46,695 bases of DNA from Planctomycetes bacterium UBA4800 (GCA_002402755.1 DHGK01000335.1:11782-58476); one strand, 5' to 3'; shown: positions 7,443 to 16,084, counted from the first letter of the stretch. Made by a program: numbers and translations. The notes: a model not told the origin generated them from the sequence alone.

Positions 7443-8618
7443 TCACGCGATCTTGACGAGCTCGTGCTGAACCTCGCCCGTCACCTCGGGCGCGCCGTCG
7501 CCCCGGATGAACATGTCGACCTCGGTTCTGACGCCCATCTCGCCCGGCAGGTAGATCCCCGGCTCGATCGAGAAGCAGCAGCCCGGCATGAGGGCGCGCT
7601 CGTCCTTCGTCTCCAGGTTGTCGATGTTGACGCCGTTGCCGTGCGTCTCCTCGCCGATCGAGTGCCCCGTGCGGTGCCTGAAGAACTTCCCGTACCCGGC
7701 CTTCTTGACGACGCTGCGGCAGGCGTCATCGACTTCCCAGCCGTAGCAGGTCTCGCCGGCCGCGAAGCGATCGGCGACGAACTCGATCGCCGCATCGCGC
7801 CCGCGCCGCACGACGTCGAACATCTCGACGTACCGGGGCGGCGGCGTCCCGATGTACCCGCACCACGTGATGTCGTAGTAGATCGCGCCCGGGACGCTCC
7901 TCTTGGCCCAGAGATCGATGAGCACCGTGTCCCCGTCCGCGAACGGGCGCGCGTTCGCGCTCGTGAGATCGAAGTGCGGGTCGGCCGGATGCTCGTTGGT
8001 CCCGACCATGGGCGGCGAATCCGTGACGAGCCCCTCCTCCCCGAAGCGCCGCATGATGTACTGCTGAATGTCGTACTCGGTCGCGCCGTTCCCGGTGCGG
8101 ATCGCCTCGCCGATGCGCGCGAAGGCCTCGGCGCGAATCCGATCCATGGCGGCCGCGGCCTCCTTGTGGGTCCTGTAGCCCGCCTCGTCGATCAGGGCGA
8201 CGAAGATCTGGACGAGGTCGGCCGAGGAGACGAGCTTGTGGCCGAGTCGCTTGACAAGCTCCACGGTGCCGGCGTCGACCATCGCCACGTAGGGCACGTT
8301 GTTGAGCGGCGAGTACTGCATCGCGACGCGCTTCTTCGCGCCGAGGAGCCGCTTCAGGCCCGCGTGGAGCTCCTTCCAGGAGAGATACACGCGCGCGTCG
8401 CCCGGGAGCGCATCGAGCCTGTGCTCCTCGACGGCCGAGACGAGCTTCTTCGGGTTTCCCCTGGCGGGGACGTAGTAGTACCACCTGCGGCTGCTCAGCT
8501 TCTCGAAATCGAGGCCGAGCACGCGGTAGGCGAGGTAATCGCGGTTCCTGAAATCGCAGAGAAGCCAGCCGTCGATGCCGCGCTCCCTGAGCGCCTCCTG
8601 AATACGCGCGAGCTCCAT
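7443..8618 (-). CDS. M24-family metallopeptidase (Xaa-Pro aminopeptidase/creatinase type)
   Basis: A 391-residue cytoplasmic protein with an N-terminal creatinase-like domain (about 1-155) and a C-terminal pita-bread domain. All five metal ligands can be placed: Asp in VLIDLWAK, Asp in IYYDITW, His in HRTGHSIGEE, Glu in SIEPGIYL and Glu in VRTEVDMF. Such enzymes remove an N-terminal residue preceding proline; a creatinase-like C-N hydrolase activity cannot be excluded from sequence alone. The start is supported by AAGGAG upstream. It converges on the kinase gene with an 18-nt gap. Confidence 0.9.
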   Translation of the reverse strand: MELARIQEALRERGIDGWLLCDFRNRDYLAYRVLGLDFEKLSSRRWYYYVPARGNPKKLVSAVEEHRLDALPGDARVYLSWKELHAGLKRLLGAKKRVAMQYSPLNNVPYVAMVDAGTVELVKRLGHKLVSSADLVQIFVALIDEAGYRTHKEAAAAMDRIRAEAFARIGEAIRTGNGATEYDIQQYIMRRFGEEGLVTDSPPMVGTNEHPADPHFDLTSANARPFADGDTVLIDLWAKRSVPGAIYYDITWCGYIGTPPPRYVEMFDVVRRGRDAAIEFVADRFAAGETCYGWEVDDACRSVVKKAGYGKFFRHRTGHSIGEETHGNGVNIDNLETKDERALMPGCCFSIEPGIYLPGEMGVRTEVDMFIRGDGAPEVTGEVQHELVKIA

Positions 8619-8650
8619 GGTCGCTCCTTTCGTGGCAAGGGTTCGCCCTC

Positions 8651-8680
8651 ACTATAGGGGCGGAGAGGCCCGAGCCACAA
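8651..8680 (-). promoter_or_regulatory. Candidate promoter of the M24 peptidase gene
   Basis: Minus-strand TTGTGG (8675-8680) and TATAGT (8651-8656) with an 18-nt spacer. The -10 is good, the -35 weak. Confidence 0.45.
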
Positions 8681-8766
8681 GAGCGGGCGATCCGACGGCC
8701 GGCGGTGGAACGGCGCGCCCCGCGGATGTACACTGTCGGACGCGGCGGCAATGCAAGGAGGACGGC

Positions 8767-9042
8767 ATGGACGCAATCAAGGTGAACCGCAATCCCGGCG
8801 AGAAGGACATCGAGAAGCTCGGCGTCAAGACCTGGCCCATCTGGGAGAAGGAGGTCTCGGAGTTCCCCTGGAGCTACGATGAGCCCGAGACGTGCCTGTT
8901 CCTGGAGGGCGAGGTCACGGTGACGCCCGCGGGCGGCGCGCCGGTCGCGATCGGGAAGGGCGACCTCGTCACGTTCCCCCGCGGCATGTCCTGCACCTGG
9001 AAGGTCACGAAACCCGTCAGGAAGCACTACAAGTTCGGCTAG
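8767..9042 (+). CDS. Small cupin protein (EutQ/DUF861-like)
   Basis: A 91-residue single-domain cupin: a short helix-rich lead, WPIWEKEVSEFPW, then the beta-barrel with FLEGEVTVTP, AIGKGDLVTFPRGMSCTWKV and a terminal HYKFG. The glycine and proline pattern matches the cupin_3/EutQ type. Only scattered metal-binding histidines are present, so enzymatic activity is uncertain. AAGGAGG lies just before the ATG. It may be co-transcribed with the short ORF and zinc-ribbon gene that follow. Confidence 0.85.
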   Translation: MDAIKVNRNPGEKDIEKLGVKTWPIWEKEVSEFPWSYDEPETCLFLEGEVTVTPAGGAPVAIGKGDLVTFPRGMSCTWKVTKPVRKHYKFG

Positions 9043-9057
9043 GCCGAGGAGGCCCCC

Positions 9058-9132
9058 ATGCATCTCCGTCGATCCCGCTCGTCGCGCCGCGCGCTCCTCG
9101 ACTCGCCGTATCGCGAGCCCTGGAAGCTCTGA
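9058..9132 (+). CDS. Possible 24-residue Arg-rich small protein
   Basis: A 24-codon frame starting ATG at 9058, preceded by GAGGAGG at a proper distance and ending at TGA 9130-9132. Third positions are mostly G/C, like real genes here. The peptide is basic at the start (MHLRRSRSSRR) and ends SPYREPWKL. It sits 15 nt after the cupin stop and 9 nt before the zinc-ribbon start, as a small operon member would. I recognise no family; it could instead be a leader that couples translation of the next gene, which has no clear ribosome binding site of its own. Confidence 0.4.
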   Translation: MHLRRSRSSRRALLDSPYREPWKL

Positions 9133-9141
9133 GCCGCGCGC

Positions 9142-9501
9142 ATGAAGCATGACCGCCGGGTTCTCCCCTGCCCGCACTGCGGCGAGCCCGTGCCGGAGGA
9201 CGCGCCGTCCTGCCCGCACTGCGGGAGCGATGCGGAGACGGGCTGGGACCCCGAGGCGGAGTACAATTCGATCGAGCTCCCCGAGGAGGACAACGACGCC
9301 GAGGCGCCCGGCGCGGAGCGGCCCGGCATCTCCGGCGCGTTCATGGCGTTGCTCGTAATCGTGGCGTCGCTCGGCATCATCGCCGCCGGGGGGCTCCTCG
9401 GCCTGGCCGCATCGCTGTTCACGCTTCTCGGCGTGCTCGTGATCATCGCGTACATCGCCCGGCGGATGCGCCGCCCGCGCCGGTGGCCGCCGGTCCGGTA
9501 A
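9142..9501 (+). CDS. Zinc-ribbon membrane protein of unknown function
   Basis: A 119-residue protein. It starts with a double CPHC zinc ribbon (LPCPHCGEPVPEDAPSCPHC), followed by an acidic linker (about 32-62) and two closely spaced hydrophobic segments (about 66-108). The C-terminal tail (RRMRRPRRW) is strongly basic and should lie in the cytoplasm. Prokaryotic zinc-ribbon/transmembrane proteins of this layout are common, with no fixed function. It has a weak or no Shine-Dalgarno site. Confidence 0.75.
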   Translation: MKHDRRVLPCPHCGEPVPEDAPSCPHCGSDAETGWDPEAEYNSIELPEEDNDAEAPGAERPGISGAFMALLVIVASLGIIAAGGLLGLAASLFTLLGVLVIIAYIARRMRRPRRWPPVR

Positions 9502-9632
9502 TGCGCACGGGCGAGCGCCCGGAGCCACGCGCCCGGGCCCCGCGGCGCGGCGCGGCCGGGTGTGCACGCCGCGTGGCAAGATATGTCCCCCCCGCGCCGA
9601 TATCCGGATGAGACCGGGGAGGTCGTCTACCC

Positions 9633-10100
9633 ATGAAGAAGTTCATTCTGGTCGTCATCCTGGCCGCCGGCGCGTACGTCGGCTACGAGCGGTTCATCTC
9701 CACCTCGGCGGCGTACGCGGCGTACAAGAAGTTCGGGAAAGCCATGGCCAACGAGAAGTGGGAGGAAGCCGAACGCATGGTGGCGAGCCAGGAGGTGATC
9801 GACCAGATCTCCGAGCAGCGCCGCGCGATCAACGTCCTCGGGTACGAGGCCTACCGCTCCTTCCGCGGCGTGCTTCACTGGGGCCCCAAGTTCAAGCTTC
9901 TCTCGGAGACCTACACCGACGGCGAATCGCGGGCGATCCTCAAGGTCATCCAGGAGGAACGCCGCGGCGTGTACACGCTCGATCCCGTCGGCCCGCCCAC
10001 CGTCCGCCACAACCAGACCGTGGTGATGGCCAAGGCCGGCACGGAGTGGAAGGTCGAGGCGTTCGACGAGGAAGTCCACCCCATCGGCCCGCAGGAATAG
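9633..10100 (+). CDS. Exported or membrane-anchored protein, unknown
   Basis: A 155-residue protein with an N-terminal signal anchor (MKKFILVVILAAGAYVGYERF). A soluble part follows with helices (SAAYAAYKKFGKAMANEKWEEAERM) and then alternating strands ending TEWKVEAFDEEVHPIG. The helix-then-strand pattern and the phrase about a value being re-evaluated resemble DUF4878/NTF2-like exported proteins, but I do not recognise the family. GGGGAGG lies upstream of the ATG. A nucleoside hydrolase gene with its own candidate promoter follows. Confidence 0.75.
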   Translation: MKKFILVVILAAGAYVGYERFISTSAAYAAYKKFGKAMANEKWEEAERMVASQEVIDQISEQRRAINVLGYEAYRSFRGVLHWGPKFKLLSETYTDGESRAILKVIQEERRGVYTLDPVGPPTVRHNQTVVMAKAGTEWKVEAFDEEVHPIGPQE

Positions 10101-10121
10101 GCGCCTGCGCCCGCCCGAGTC

Positions 10122-10150
10122 TTGACCCCGCCGCCGTTCCGAGCCAGACT
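10122..10150 (+). promoter_or_regulatory. Candidate promoter of the nucleoside hydrolase gene
   Basis: TTGACC (10122-10127) and CAGACT (10145-10150), 17-nt spacer; the -10 is weak. Leader about 28 nt to the ATG at 10185. Confidence 0.4.
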
Positions 10151-10184
10151 GGAGGACGGTCTCGCACAGGAAAGGAGCGGCATC

Positions 10185-11186
10185 ATGCGGAGGAGATTCT
10201 CAGTTCGCGGCGCGGCGTTGCTCGCCGCCTTGTTCTCGGTCGCGGCCGTCATGGGCGCCGAGAAGCGTCCGATCCCGGTCATCTTCGACACGGACATAGG
10301 CGACGACATCGACGACACCTGGGCGCTCGGCTTCCTCCTCAAGTCGCCCGAGCTGGATGTCAAGCTCGTCGTCGGCGACCAGGGCAAGGCGCGCTACCGG
10401 GCGGCGCTCATCGCCAAGATGCTCGAGCGCGCGGGCAGGACGGATGTGGCCGTCGGCATTGGCCTCGATGTCAACGCGACGGGCGGCGGCGGCCAGTCCT
10501 CGTGGGTCGCGGGGTACGATCTCGCCAGGTACCCCGGCAAGGTCCGCGAGGACGGCGTCGGCGCGATCATCGACACGATCATGCAGTCCCCGGAGCCCGT
10601 GACGCTCATCGCCGTGGGGCCGCTTCCCAACATCGCGGCGGCGCTCGCGCGCGAGCCGCGCATCGCGGAGAAGGCGCGCTTCGTCGGCATGCACGGGAGC
10701 GTGCGCAAGGGCTACGGCGGCAAGGCGACGATCGACGCCGAGTACAACGTCAAGGCCGACCCCACGGCCTGCCGGGCGGCGCTCTCGGCGGCGTGGGACA
10801 TAACGATCACGCCGCTCGACACGTGCGGCCTGGTCACCTTGCGGGGCGAGAAGTACGCCAAGGTCAGGGACACCAGGGACCCGATCGCGGCCGCAATCAT
10901 CGAGAACTACCGGGCCTGGAGCGGGCAGGACACGAAGGCGCCCGAGGAGCGAAGCAGCGTGCTCTTCGACACCGTGGCGGTGTACCTGGCGTTCTCGACC
11001 GACCTCGCGGAGATCGAGCGCCTCGGCATCCGCGTGACCGACGACGGCAAGACGCTGATCGACCCCGCCGCCAAGGTCATGCGCGTCGCGACCGCGTGGA
11101 AGGACCTCGGCGCATTCGAGGATCTGCTCGTCGCGCGGCTGACGGGGCCGTACCCGTCGCGGCCCGCCCCCGCGCGCAAGCCGTGA
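10185..11186 (+). CDS. Exported nucleoside hydrolase (inosine-uridine preferring type)
   Basis: A 333-residue protein with an N-terminal signal peptide (about 1-24). The calcium-binding signature VIFDTDIGDDIDD of the IU-nucleoside hydrolase family follows, and later blocks include PVTLIAVGPLPNIAAAL and EYNVKADP. These enzymes cleave the N-glycosidic bond of ribonucleosides. The signal peptide places it outside the cytoplasm, suggesting scavenging of external nucleosides. The middle acidic block reads DDIDDTWAL rather than the usual DDAxAL, so substrate preference is uncertain. The start is chosen at the ATG after AAAGGAG (10171-10177). Confidence 0.9.
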   Translation: MRRRFSVRGAALLAALFSVAAVMGAEKRPIPVIFDTDIGDDIDDTWALGFLLKSPELDVKLVVGDQGKARYRAALIAKMLERAGRTDVAVGIGLDVNATGGGGQSSWVAGYDLARYPGKVREDGVGAIIDTIMQSPEPVTLIAVGPLPNIAAALAREPRIAEKARFVGMHGSVRKGYGGKATIDAEYNVKADPTACRAALSAAWDITITPLDTCGLVTLRGEKYAKVRDTRDPIAAAIIENYRAWSGQDTKAPEERSSVLFDTVAVYLAFSTDLAEIERLGIRVTDDGKTLIDPAAKVMRVATAWKDLGAFEDLLVARLTGPYPSRPAPARKP

Positions 11187-11246
11187 TGAACACGAGAGTT
11201 GTGTAAGATGACGCCCCCGGAGCGCCGGCGGCGCGCCGAAGCCCGC

Positions 11247-11275
11247 TTGCCCTCCGGCCGATAGAACCCTATACT
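11247..11275 (+). promoter_or_regulatory. Promoter of the EF-G gene
   Basis: TTGCCC (11247-11252) and TATACT (11270-11275) with a 17-nt spacer. It gives a leader of about 170 nt before the ATG at 11452. Confidence 0.6.
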
Positions 11276-11289
11276 TGGTTCTTTCGTCT

Positions 11290-11313
11290 GTGTCCGCCGC
11301 GTGCGGCGGACAC
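11290..11313 (+). promoter_or_regulatory. Perfect 11-bp hairpin at the 5' end of the EF-G leader
   Basis: GTGTCCGCCGC at 11290-11300 and its exact reverse complement at 11303-11313 are separated by 2 nt, about 8 nt after the predicted transcription start. No T-run follows. It could protect the 5' end or regulate the transcript; alternatively it may end transcription from the nucleoside hydrolase gene. Confidence 0.55.
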
Positions 11314-11451
11314 GCTGCATCGCAGACCTCACCCGCGGCAATGCCCGGCGGAGGCGCAGAAGCGCCCCATGTCCGGAGACCACACGCCCGGCAGGGGCCG
11401 CCGCGGCAGGGAAAGAATCCCCGCACGATAGAGCAACGGGAGTACCGTTAC

Positions 11452-13575
11452 ATGGCACGGCAGTATCCGCTCGGCCGCGTCCGAAACATCGGCATCATGG
11501 CGCACATCGACGCCGGCAAGACGACGTGCACCGAGCGCATCCTCTTCTTCACGGGCAAGTCGCACAAGCTCGGCGAGGTCCACGACGGCACGGCCGTCAT
11601 GGACTGGATGCCGCAGGAGCAGGAGCGCGGCATCACGATCACGAGCGCCGCCACGACCTGCGACTGGAACGGCCATCAGATCAATATCATCGACACGCCC
11701 GGCCACGTCGACTTCACGGCCGAGGTCGAGCGCAGCCTGCGCGTCCTGGACGGCGCCATCGCGCTCTTCTGCGCCGTGGGCGGCGTCGAGCCCCAGAGCG
11801 AGACCGTCTGGCGCCAGGCCGAGAAGTACGAGGTCCCGCGCATCGCCTTCGTCAACAAGATGGACCGGGTGGGCGCGGATTTCCTGGCGGTCGTCGGGCA
11901 GATCCAGAACGAGCTCGGCTCGAACGCCGTGCCCCTCACGCTCCCCATAGGCGCCGAGAAGGACTTCTGCGGCATCATCGATCTGGTCGCCCAGTGCGCC
12001 GTGTACTACGACGACGACGACCGGGGCAGGACGTTTCGCGAGGAGCCGATCCCGGCCGCACTCAGGGCCGAGGCGTCCAGGTGGCGGCACTTCCTGATCG
12101 AGAAGGCCGCCGAGGCCGACGCCCGCCTCCTTGAGAAGTTCTGCGGGGACGAGGAGATCTCGGCCGCGGAGCTGAAGGCGGCCGTGCGCGCGGCGACGCA
12201 CGCGCGGCGCATCTGCCCGGTCCTCTGCGGCAGCGCCTTCAAGAACAAGGGCGTCCAGCGCCTCCTGGATGCGGTCGTCGACTACCTCCCGAGCCCGGTC
12301 GACCTGCCGCCCGTCATCGGCGCCTCGCCGCAGGGCAATCCGCTGGAGCGCATTCCCAAGGACGACGGCCAGCTCGCCGCGCTCGCGTTCAAGGTCATGA
12401 GCGACAAGCACGTCGGGAAGCTGATCTTCACGCGCGTCTACTCGGGCACGCTGCGCGCGGGCACCTACGTGCTCAACTCCACGAAGGGCAGGCGCCAGCG
12501 CGTGGGGCGCCTCATGCGCATGCACGCCAACCACCGGGAGATGGTCGACGCCCTGTACTCGGGCGAGATCGGCGCCGTCATCGGGCTCGGCGACACCGTC
12601 ACCGGCGACTCGATCTGCTGCGAGGAGCACCCGATCATCCTCGAGGCGATCGAGTTCCCGGCGCCCGTGCTCAGCATCGCGGTCCGGTCGGCCGCCGGCG
12701 GCGAGGACGAGAAGCTCACGGAGGCGCTCCGCCGGCTCGCCGAGGAGGACCCGACGTTCATCGTGACCACGGACGCCGAGACCGAGGAGACGATCATCTC
12801 CGGCATGGGCGAGCTGCACCTGGAGATCATCACCGACCGCCTGCGCCGGGAGTTCGGCGTCCAGGTCGCCGCCGGGGCGCCGCAGGTCGCCTACCGCGAG
12901 ACCCTGACGAGCGAGGTCGAGATCAACGAGAAGTACAAGAAGCAGACCGGCGGGCACGGCCAGTACGCGCACATCGTCATGACGCTCGAGCCGCTCGAGC
13001 CGGGCCAGGGCTTCGAGTTCGTCAACAAGATCAAGAGCGGCGCCATCCCGCGCGAGTACATTCCCGCGATCGAGAAGGGCATCGTCGAGGCGATGCGCAA
13101 GGGCGTCTGGGCCGGCTTCCCCGTCGTCGATATCCGCGTCACCGTCATCGACGGCTCGTACCACGAGGTCGACAGCTCGGAGCTCGCGTTCCGCACCTGC
13201 GCGTCGATCGCCTTCAAGAAGGCGTTCCTGCAGGACAGCCCGGAGCTGCTCGAGCCCGTCATGGAGCTCAACGTGATCGCGCCCGAGGAGCACGCGGGCG
13301 CGATCACCGGGAACATCTGCTTCCGGCGCGGCCGCATCGCCTCGATGGACCGCCGGGGCGGCGACGTCGAGATCACCGCGTTCTGCCCGCTCGCCAACAT
13401 GTTCGGCTACGCAACCGAGCTGCGCAACATGACCCAGGGGCGGGCGACCTTCACGCTGCACTTCGAGCGCTACGAGGCCGTGCCGTTCACCATCGCCGAG
13501 GAGATCATCGCGGCGCGCAAGGAAGCCGCGGCCCGCCGCACCGGCGGACGGCGGCGGCTGGGCGCGCGGGCGTGA
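11452..13575 (+). CDS. fusA: Translation elongation factor G
   Basis: A 707-residue GTPase of normal EF-G length. The P-loop is AHIDAGKTTCTERI, switch II is DTPGHVDF and the guanine-specificity motif is NKMD. The domain IV region GQYAHIVMTLEPLEPGQGFEF and the C-terminal EF-G_C block (RRGRIASMDRRGG...MFGYATELRNMTQGRA) are present. It moves tRNAs and mRNA during translocation. The ATG at 11452 is preceded by GGGAG. The usual str-operon neighbours (rpsL, rpsG, tufA) are absent: nucleoside hydrolase lies upstream and a K+ channel downstream. It may therefore be an extra paralogue, as many bacteria of this type carry; the sequence alone does not settle EF-G I versus II. Confidence 0.95.
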   Translation: MARQYPLGRVRNIGIMAHIDAGKTTCTERILFFTGKSHKLGEVHDGTAVMDWMPQEQERGITITSAATTCDWNGHQINIIDTPGHVDFTAEVERSLRVLDGAIALFCAVGGVEPQSETVWRQAEKYEVPRIAFVNKMDRVGADFLAVVGQIQNELGSNAVPLTLPIGAEKDFCGIIDLVAQCAVYYDDDDRGRTFREEPIPAALRAEASRWRHFLIEKAAEADARLLEKFCGDEEISAAELKAAVRAATHARRICPVLCGSAFKNKGVQRLLDAVVDYLPSPVDLPPVIGASPQGNPLERIPKDDGQLAALAFKVMSDKHVGKLIFTRVYSGTLRAGTYVLNSTKGRRQRVGRLMRMHANHREMVDALYSGEIGAVIGLGDTVTGDSICCEEHPIILEAIEFPAPVLSIAVRSAAGGEDEKLTEALRRLAEEDPTFIVTTDAETEETIISGMGELHLEIITDRLRREFGVQVAAGAPQVAYRETLTSEVEINEKYKKQTGGHGQYAHIVMTLEPLEPGQGFEFVNKIKSGAIPREYIPAIEKGIVEAMRKGVWAGFPVVDIRVTVIDGSYHEVDSSELAFRTCASIAFKKAFLQDSPELLEPVMELNVIAPEEHAGAITGNICFRRGRIASMDRRGGDVEITAFCPLANMFGYATELRNMTQGRATFTLHFERYEAVPFTIAEEIIAARKEAAARRTGGRRRLGARA

Positions 13576-13673
13576 GCGCGCCGGGCCCCTGGAAGCGGCG
13601 CCCGCGGTAGGCTACGCTTTTCCGAGGGCGTCCGCGCGGCGCTCGATCTCGCAGGCCCATTGCGGAGGTTGCC

Positions 13674-14447
13674 ATGGCACGCGAATGCAACGCCGGTCCG
13701 TATCAGCTCTTCATGCTCGCCCTGTGCGTGTTCGTCCTGCTCATGCTGGCGGTCGACACGTTCGCCGAGGTCGACGAGGACACGGCCGCGATCTTCGCGT
13801 ACGCCGACAACGCGATCTGCATCATCTTCCTGATCGACTTCGCGGTCAACCTGGCCAGGGCCGAGCGCAAGCTCAAGTATCTCGTCACCTGGGGCTGGAT
13901 CGACCTCCTGTCGAGCATCCCGATGCTCGACGCCGCCCGCTGGGGCCGCGCCGCGCGCGTCCTCAGGCTGCTCCGGCTGCTGCGCGGCGTGCGTTCGACG
14001 AAGATGCTCCTCGGGTTCATGCTCAACCGGAGAGCCGAGGCCACGCTCCTCACGACGGCGCTCATGGGGATCATCTTCGCGACCTTCGCCAGCATCGCGA
14101 TCTTCCAGTTCGAGAAGGCGGCGGGAGACCAGGGCAACATCAGGACCGCCGAGGACGCGGTCTGGTGGTCCGTGGTCACGATGGCGACCGTGGGCTACGG
14201 CGACAAGTACCCCGTGACCACGGAAGGCCGCCTCGTCGCGATGGCCGTCATGGCCGCGGGCGTGGGGCTCTTCACGGCGATGGCGGGGTTTCTCTCCTCG
14301 TGGTTCGTACGCGGCAAGGACGACGCCCAGGACAAGGAGCTCGATGCCCTGCGCGGCGAGCTGGCCGCCATGAGAGCGCTCCTTCAGAAGATCGACGCCC
14401 ACACCGCGCCGCCGGTTGACCTTCACCCCGCCCCGCCCGCACAATAG
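13674..14447 (+). CDS. Voltage-gated-type potassium channel
   Basis: A 257-residue six-helix channel. S1-S3 hydrophobic segments precede an S4-like helix with regularly spaced arginines (RWGRAARVLRLLRLLRGVRS, about residues 86-105). The pore helix and selectivity filter read TMATVGYGD. S6 follows (MAVMAAGVGLFTAMAGFLSSWF), then a cytoplasmic coiled coil (LDALRGELAAMRALLQKI) that would hold the tetramer together. The TVGYGD filter indicates K+ selectivity. A promoter for the next gene overlaps its last codons. Confidence 0.92.
   Translation: MARECNAGPYQLFMLALCVFVLLMLAVDTFAEVDEDTAAIFAYADNAICIIFLIDFAVNLARAERKLKYLVTWGWIDLLSSIPMLDAARWGRAARVLRLLRLLRGVRSTKMLLGFMLNRRAEATLLTTALMGIIFATFASIAIFQFEKAAGDQGNIRTAEDAVWWSVVTMATVGYGDKYPVTTEGRLVAMAVMAAGVGLFTAMAGFLSSWFVRGKDDAQDKELDALRGELAAMRALLQKIDAHTAPPVDLHPAPPAQ
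14416..14445 (+). promoter_or_regulatory. Promoter of the first Tat TIM-barrel gene
   Basis: TTGACC (14416-14421) and CACAAT (14440-14445), spacer 18 nt, inside the end of the K+ channel gene. Start of transcription near 14452; AGGAGG precedes the ATG at 14500. Confidence 0.5.
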
Positions 14448-14499
14448 AGGAATGCCGCGCCGCGCGAAGGCCCGCACGGCGCCGCCGCAGGAGGAACCG

Positions 14500-15612
14500 A
14501 TGCGTTCGACAACGAAAGTGCGTGCGCGGACTCTCGGCCGTCGCGGGTTCATGTGCACGGTTGCGGGCGCGGCCGCGGCGCTGCGCGGCGCGTCCGAGGC
14601 GGCCCCGGCCGCGCGGCGCGGGATCAAGCTCGGCTTCGACAACTTCTCGATCCGCGATTTCGGATGGAAGGCGCCGCGATTGATCGAGTATGCCGCGGCG
14701 CAGAAGGTCGACACGCTGCTCCTTTCGGATCTCAACGTGTACGAGAGCCTCGATGCCGACTACCTGGGGAGGATCAAGGCGCAGGCCGCAGCGGCGGGGG
14801 TCGAGCTCCAGGCCGGCACGGGGAGCATCTGCCCGACCTCGTCGGCGTACGGCAAGGACCGGCTCGGCCCCGCCGAGGATCACGCGCGGCTCCTGATCCG
14901 CACGGCCAAGGCCCTCGGCGCGCGCGTGGCGCGCTGCTACCTCGGCACGGGCAACGACCGCAAGGGCGACGGCGGCATTTACCGGCACATCGAGGCCATG
15001 GTCAAGACTCTCAAGGCCGTGCGCGCCGAGGCCGCGGACGCCAACGTCAGGCTCGCGGTCGAGAACCACGCCGCCGACATGCAGGCGTGGGAGCTCGTCA
15101 TGCTCATCGAGGAGGCCGGAAAGGACTTCGTGGGCGCCACGATGGACTGCGGCAACGCCGTCTACACCATGGAGGATCCCATGGTGAACCTGGAGATTCT
15201 CGGCCCCTACGCGCTGACGACCGGCATGCGCGACACGGCCGTGTGGGAGACCCCGCGGGGCGCCAGGGCCATGTGGGCGAACATGGGCGAGGGCGTCACC
15301 GACTGGACGGCCTACGCGGACAGGTTCCAGGAGCTCTGCCCCGGCGCGCCCTTCGTCCTGGAGATCCTCTCCTACATCTGGCCGCGCGATCTGGCGTATC
15401 TGGAAACCGCCATGTGGAAGGAGTTTCCCAGGGCCCGCGCCGGCGAGTTCGCCCGCTTCGTCGCGCTCGCCAAGCGCGGCCGCGAGTTCACGCTCACGCC
15501 CGGACGCCCCGCCGGCACGCAGTCGAAGGAGCTGACCCAGGCGCAGCAGAAGTTCGACCTCGAGCACGGCCTGGAATACTGCCGGCGCGTGCTGGGATTG
15601 GGGCTCAAGTAA
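14500..15612 (+). CDS. Tat-exported sugar phosphate isomerase/epimerase-like TIM barrel
   Basis: A 370-residue protein of the xylose-isomerase-like TIM-barrel superfamily (AP endonuclease family 2). The N terminus carries a Tat-like motif (LGRRGFMCTVAG) and a hydrophobic stretch up to about residue 35. Barrel strands with acidic metal-ligand candidates are visible: RLAVENHA (Glu), GATMDCGNAV (Asp) and FVLEILSY (Glu). Family members isomerise or epimerise sugars or cyclitols, but the substrate cannot be read here, and exported members are a Planctomycetota/Verrucomicrobiota speciality. The start is fixed by AGGAGG about 6 nt upstream. A second exported TIM barrel lies at 39982-40923. Confidence 0.85.
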   Translation: MRSTTKVRARTLGRRGFMCTVAGAAAALRGASEAAPAARRGIKLGFDNFSIRDFGWKAPRLIEYAAAQKVDTLLLSDLNVYESLDADYLGRIKAQAAAAGVELQAGTGSICPTSSAYGKDRLGPAEDHARLLIRTAKALGARVARCYLGTGNDRKGDGGIYRHIEAMVKTLKAVRAEAADANVRLAVENHAADMQAWELVMLIEEAGKDFVGATMDCGNAVYTMEDPMVNLEILGPYALTTGMRDTAVWETPRGARAMWANMGEGVTDWTAYADRFQELCPGAPFVLEILSYIWPRDLAYLETAMWKEFPRARAGEFARFVALAKRGREFTLTPGRPAGTQSKELTQAQQKFDLEHGLEYCRRVLGLGLK

Positions 15613-15670
15613 GAACCGGGGCTGAAACCGGCGCTTCGGGTGTCGACATCCGGGGCGCGCGCCGCGCCCG

Positions 15671-16084
15671 CTACGCCGGCACCATGTCGTCCTTCTGGTA
15701 CACGGCGGTCAGCCACTCCTTGTCGGTCTCGGCGATGTGGTCGAGCAGCCACTTGATCAGGCCGTGCTGGACCATGGAGACCACGAGCAGGCTCGGCCCC
15801 TCGATGTCGAAGCGGTCGCGCATTTCCTGGAACTCGCGGACGAAGCCGTCGTGAAGGTCGCGATGGCGACAGTAGTCCGGATACGCCCCGCTGCGCAGGA
15901 ACGCCTCTTCTTCCCGGAAGTACTCGATCGCGCAGCCGCCGAACTCGTCGAGCGCGGCGCCGATCGCCTCCTGGCCGCGCAACTGGTCGATGCTCTCCAG
16001 CACCGTGTTGATACGTTCGACAAGCTCCCGGTGACGGTCATCGAGCTCGGGCACTCCCGTGGCAAGCTTCTCTCCCCAGTCCAT
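15671..16084 (-). CDS. Bacteriohemerythrin-like protein with one altered iron ligand
   Basis: A 137-residue four-helix hemerythrin, which normally binds O2 at a di-iron site. Ligands that can be placed are His18 (DDRHRELV), Glu59, His74 and His78 (CRHRDLHDGF), His116 and Asp121 (HIAETD). The His that normally starts the HFxxEE motif is Tyr55 (EYFREEE, codon TAC), so one terminal iron ligand is replaced. I chose ATG at 16084 (MDWGEKLATGVPELD), which has GGGGAG upstream and matches the family start; the frame extends further upstream without support. Confidence 0.88.
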   Translation of the reverse strand: MDWGEKLATGVPELDDRHRELVERINTVLESIDQLRGQEAIGAALDEFGGCAIEYFREEEAFLRSGAYPDYCRHRDLHDGFVREFQEMRDRFDIEGPSLLVVSMVQHGLIKWLLDHIAETDKEWLTAVYQKDDMVPA

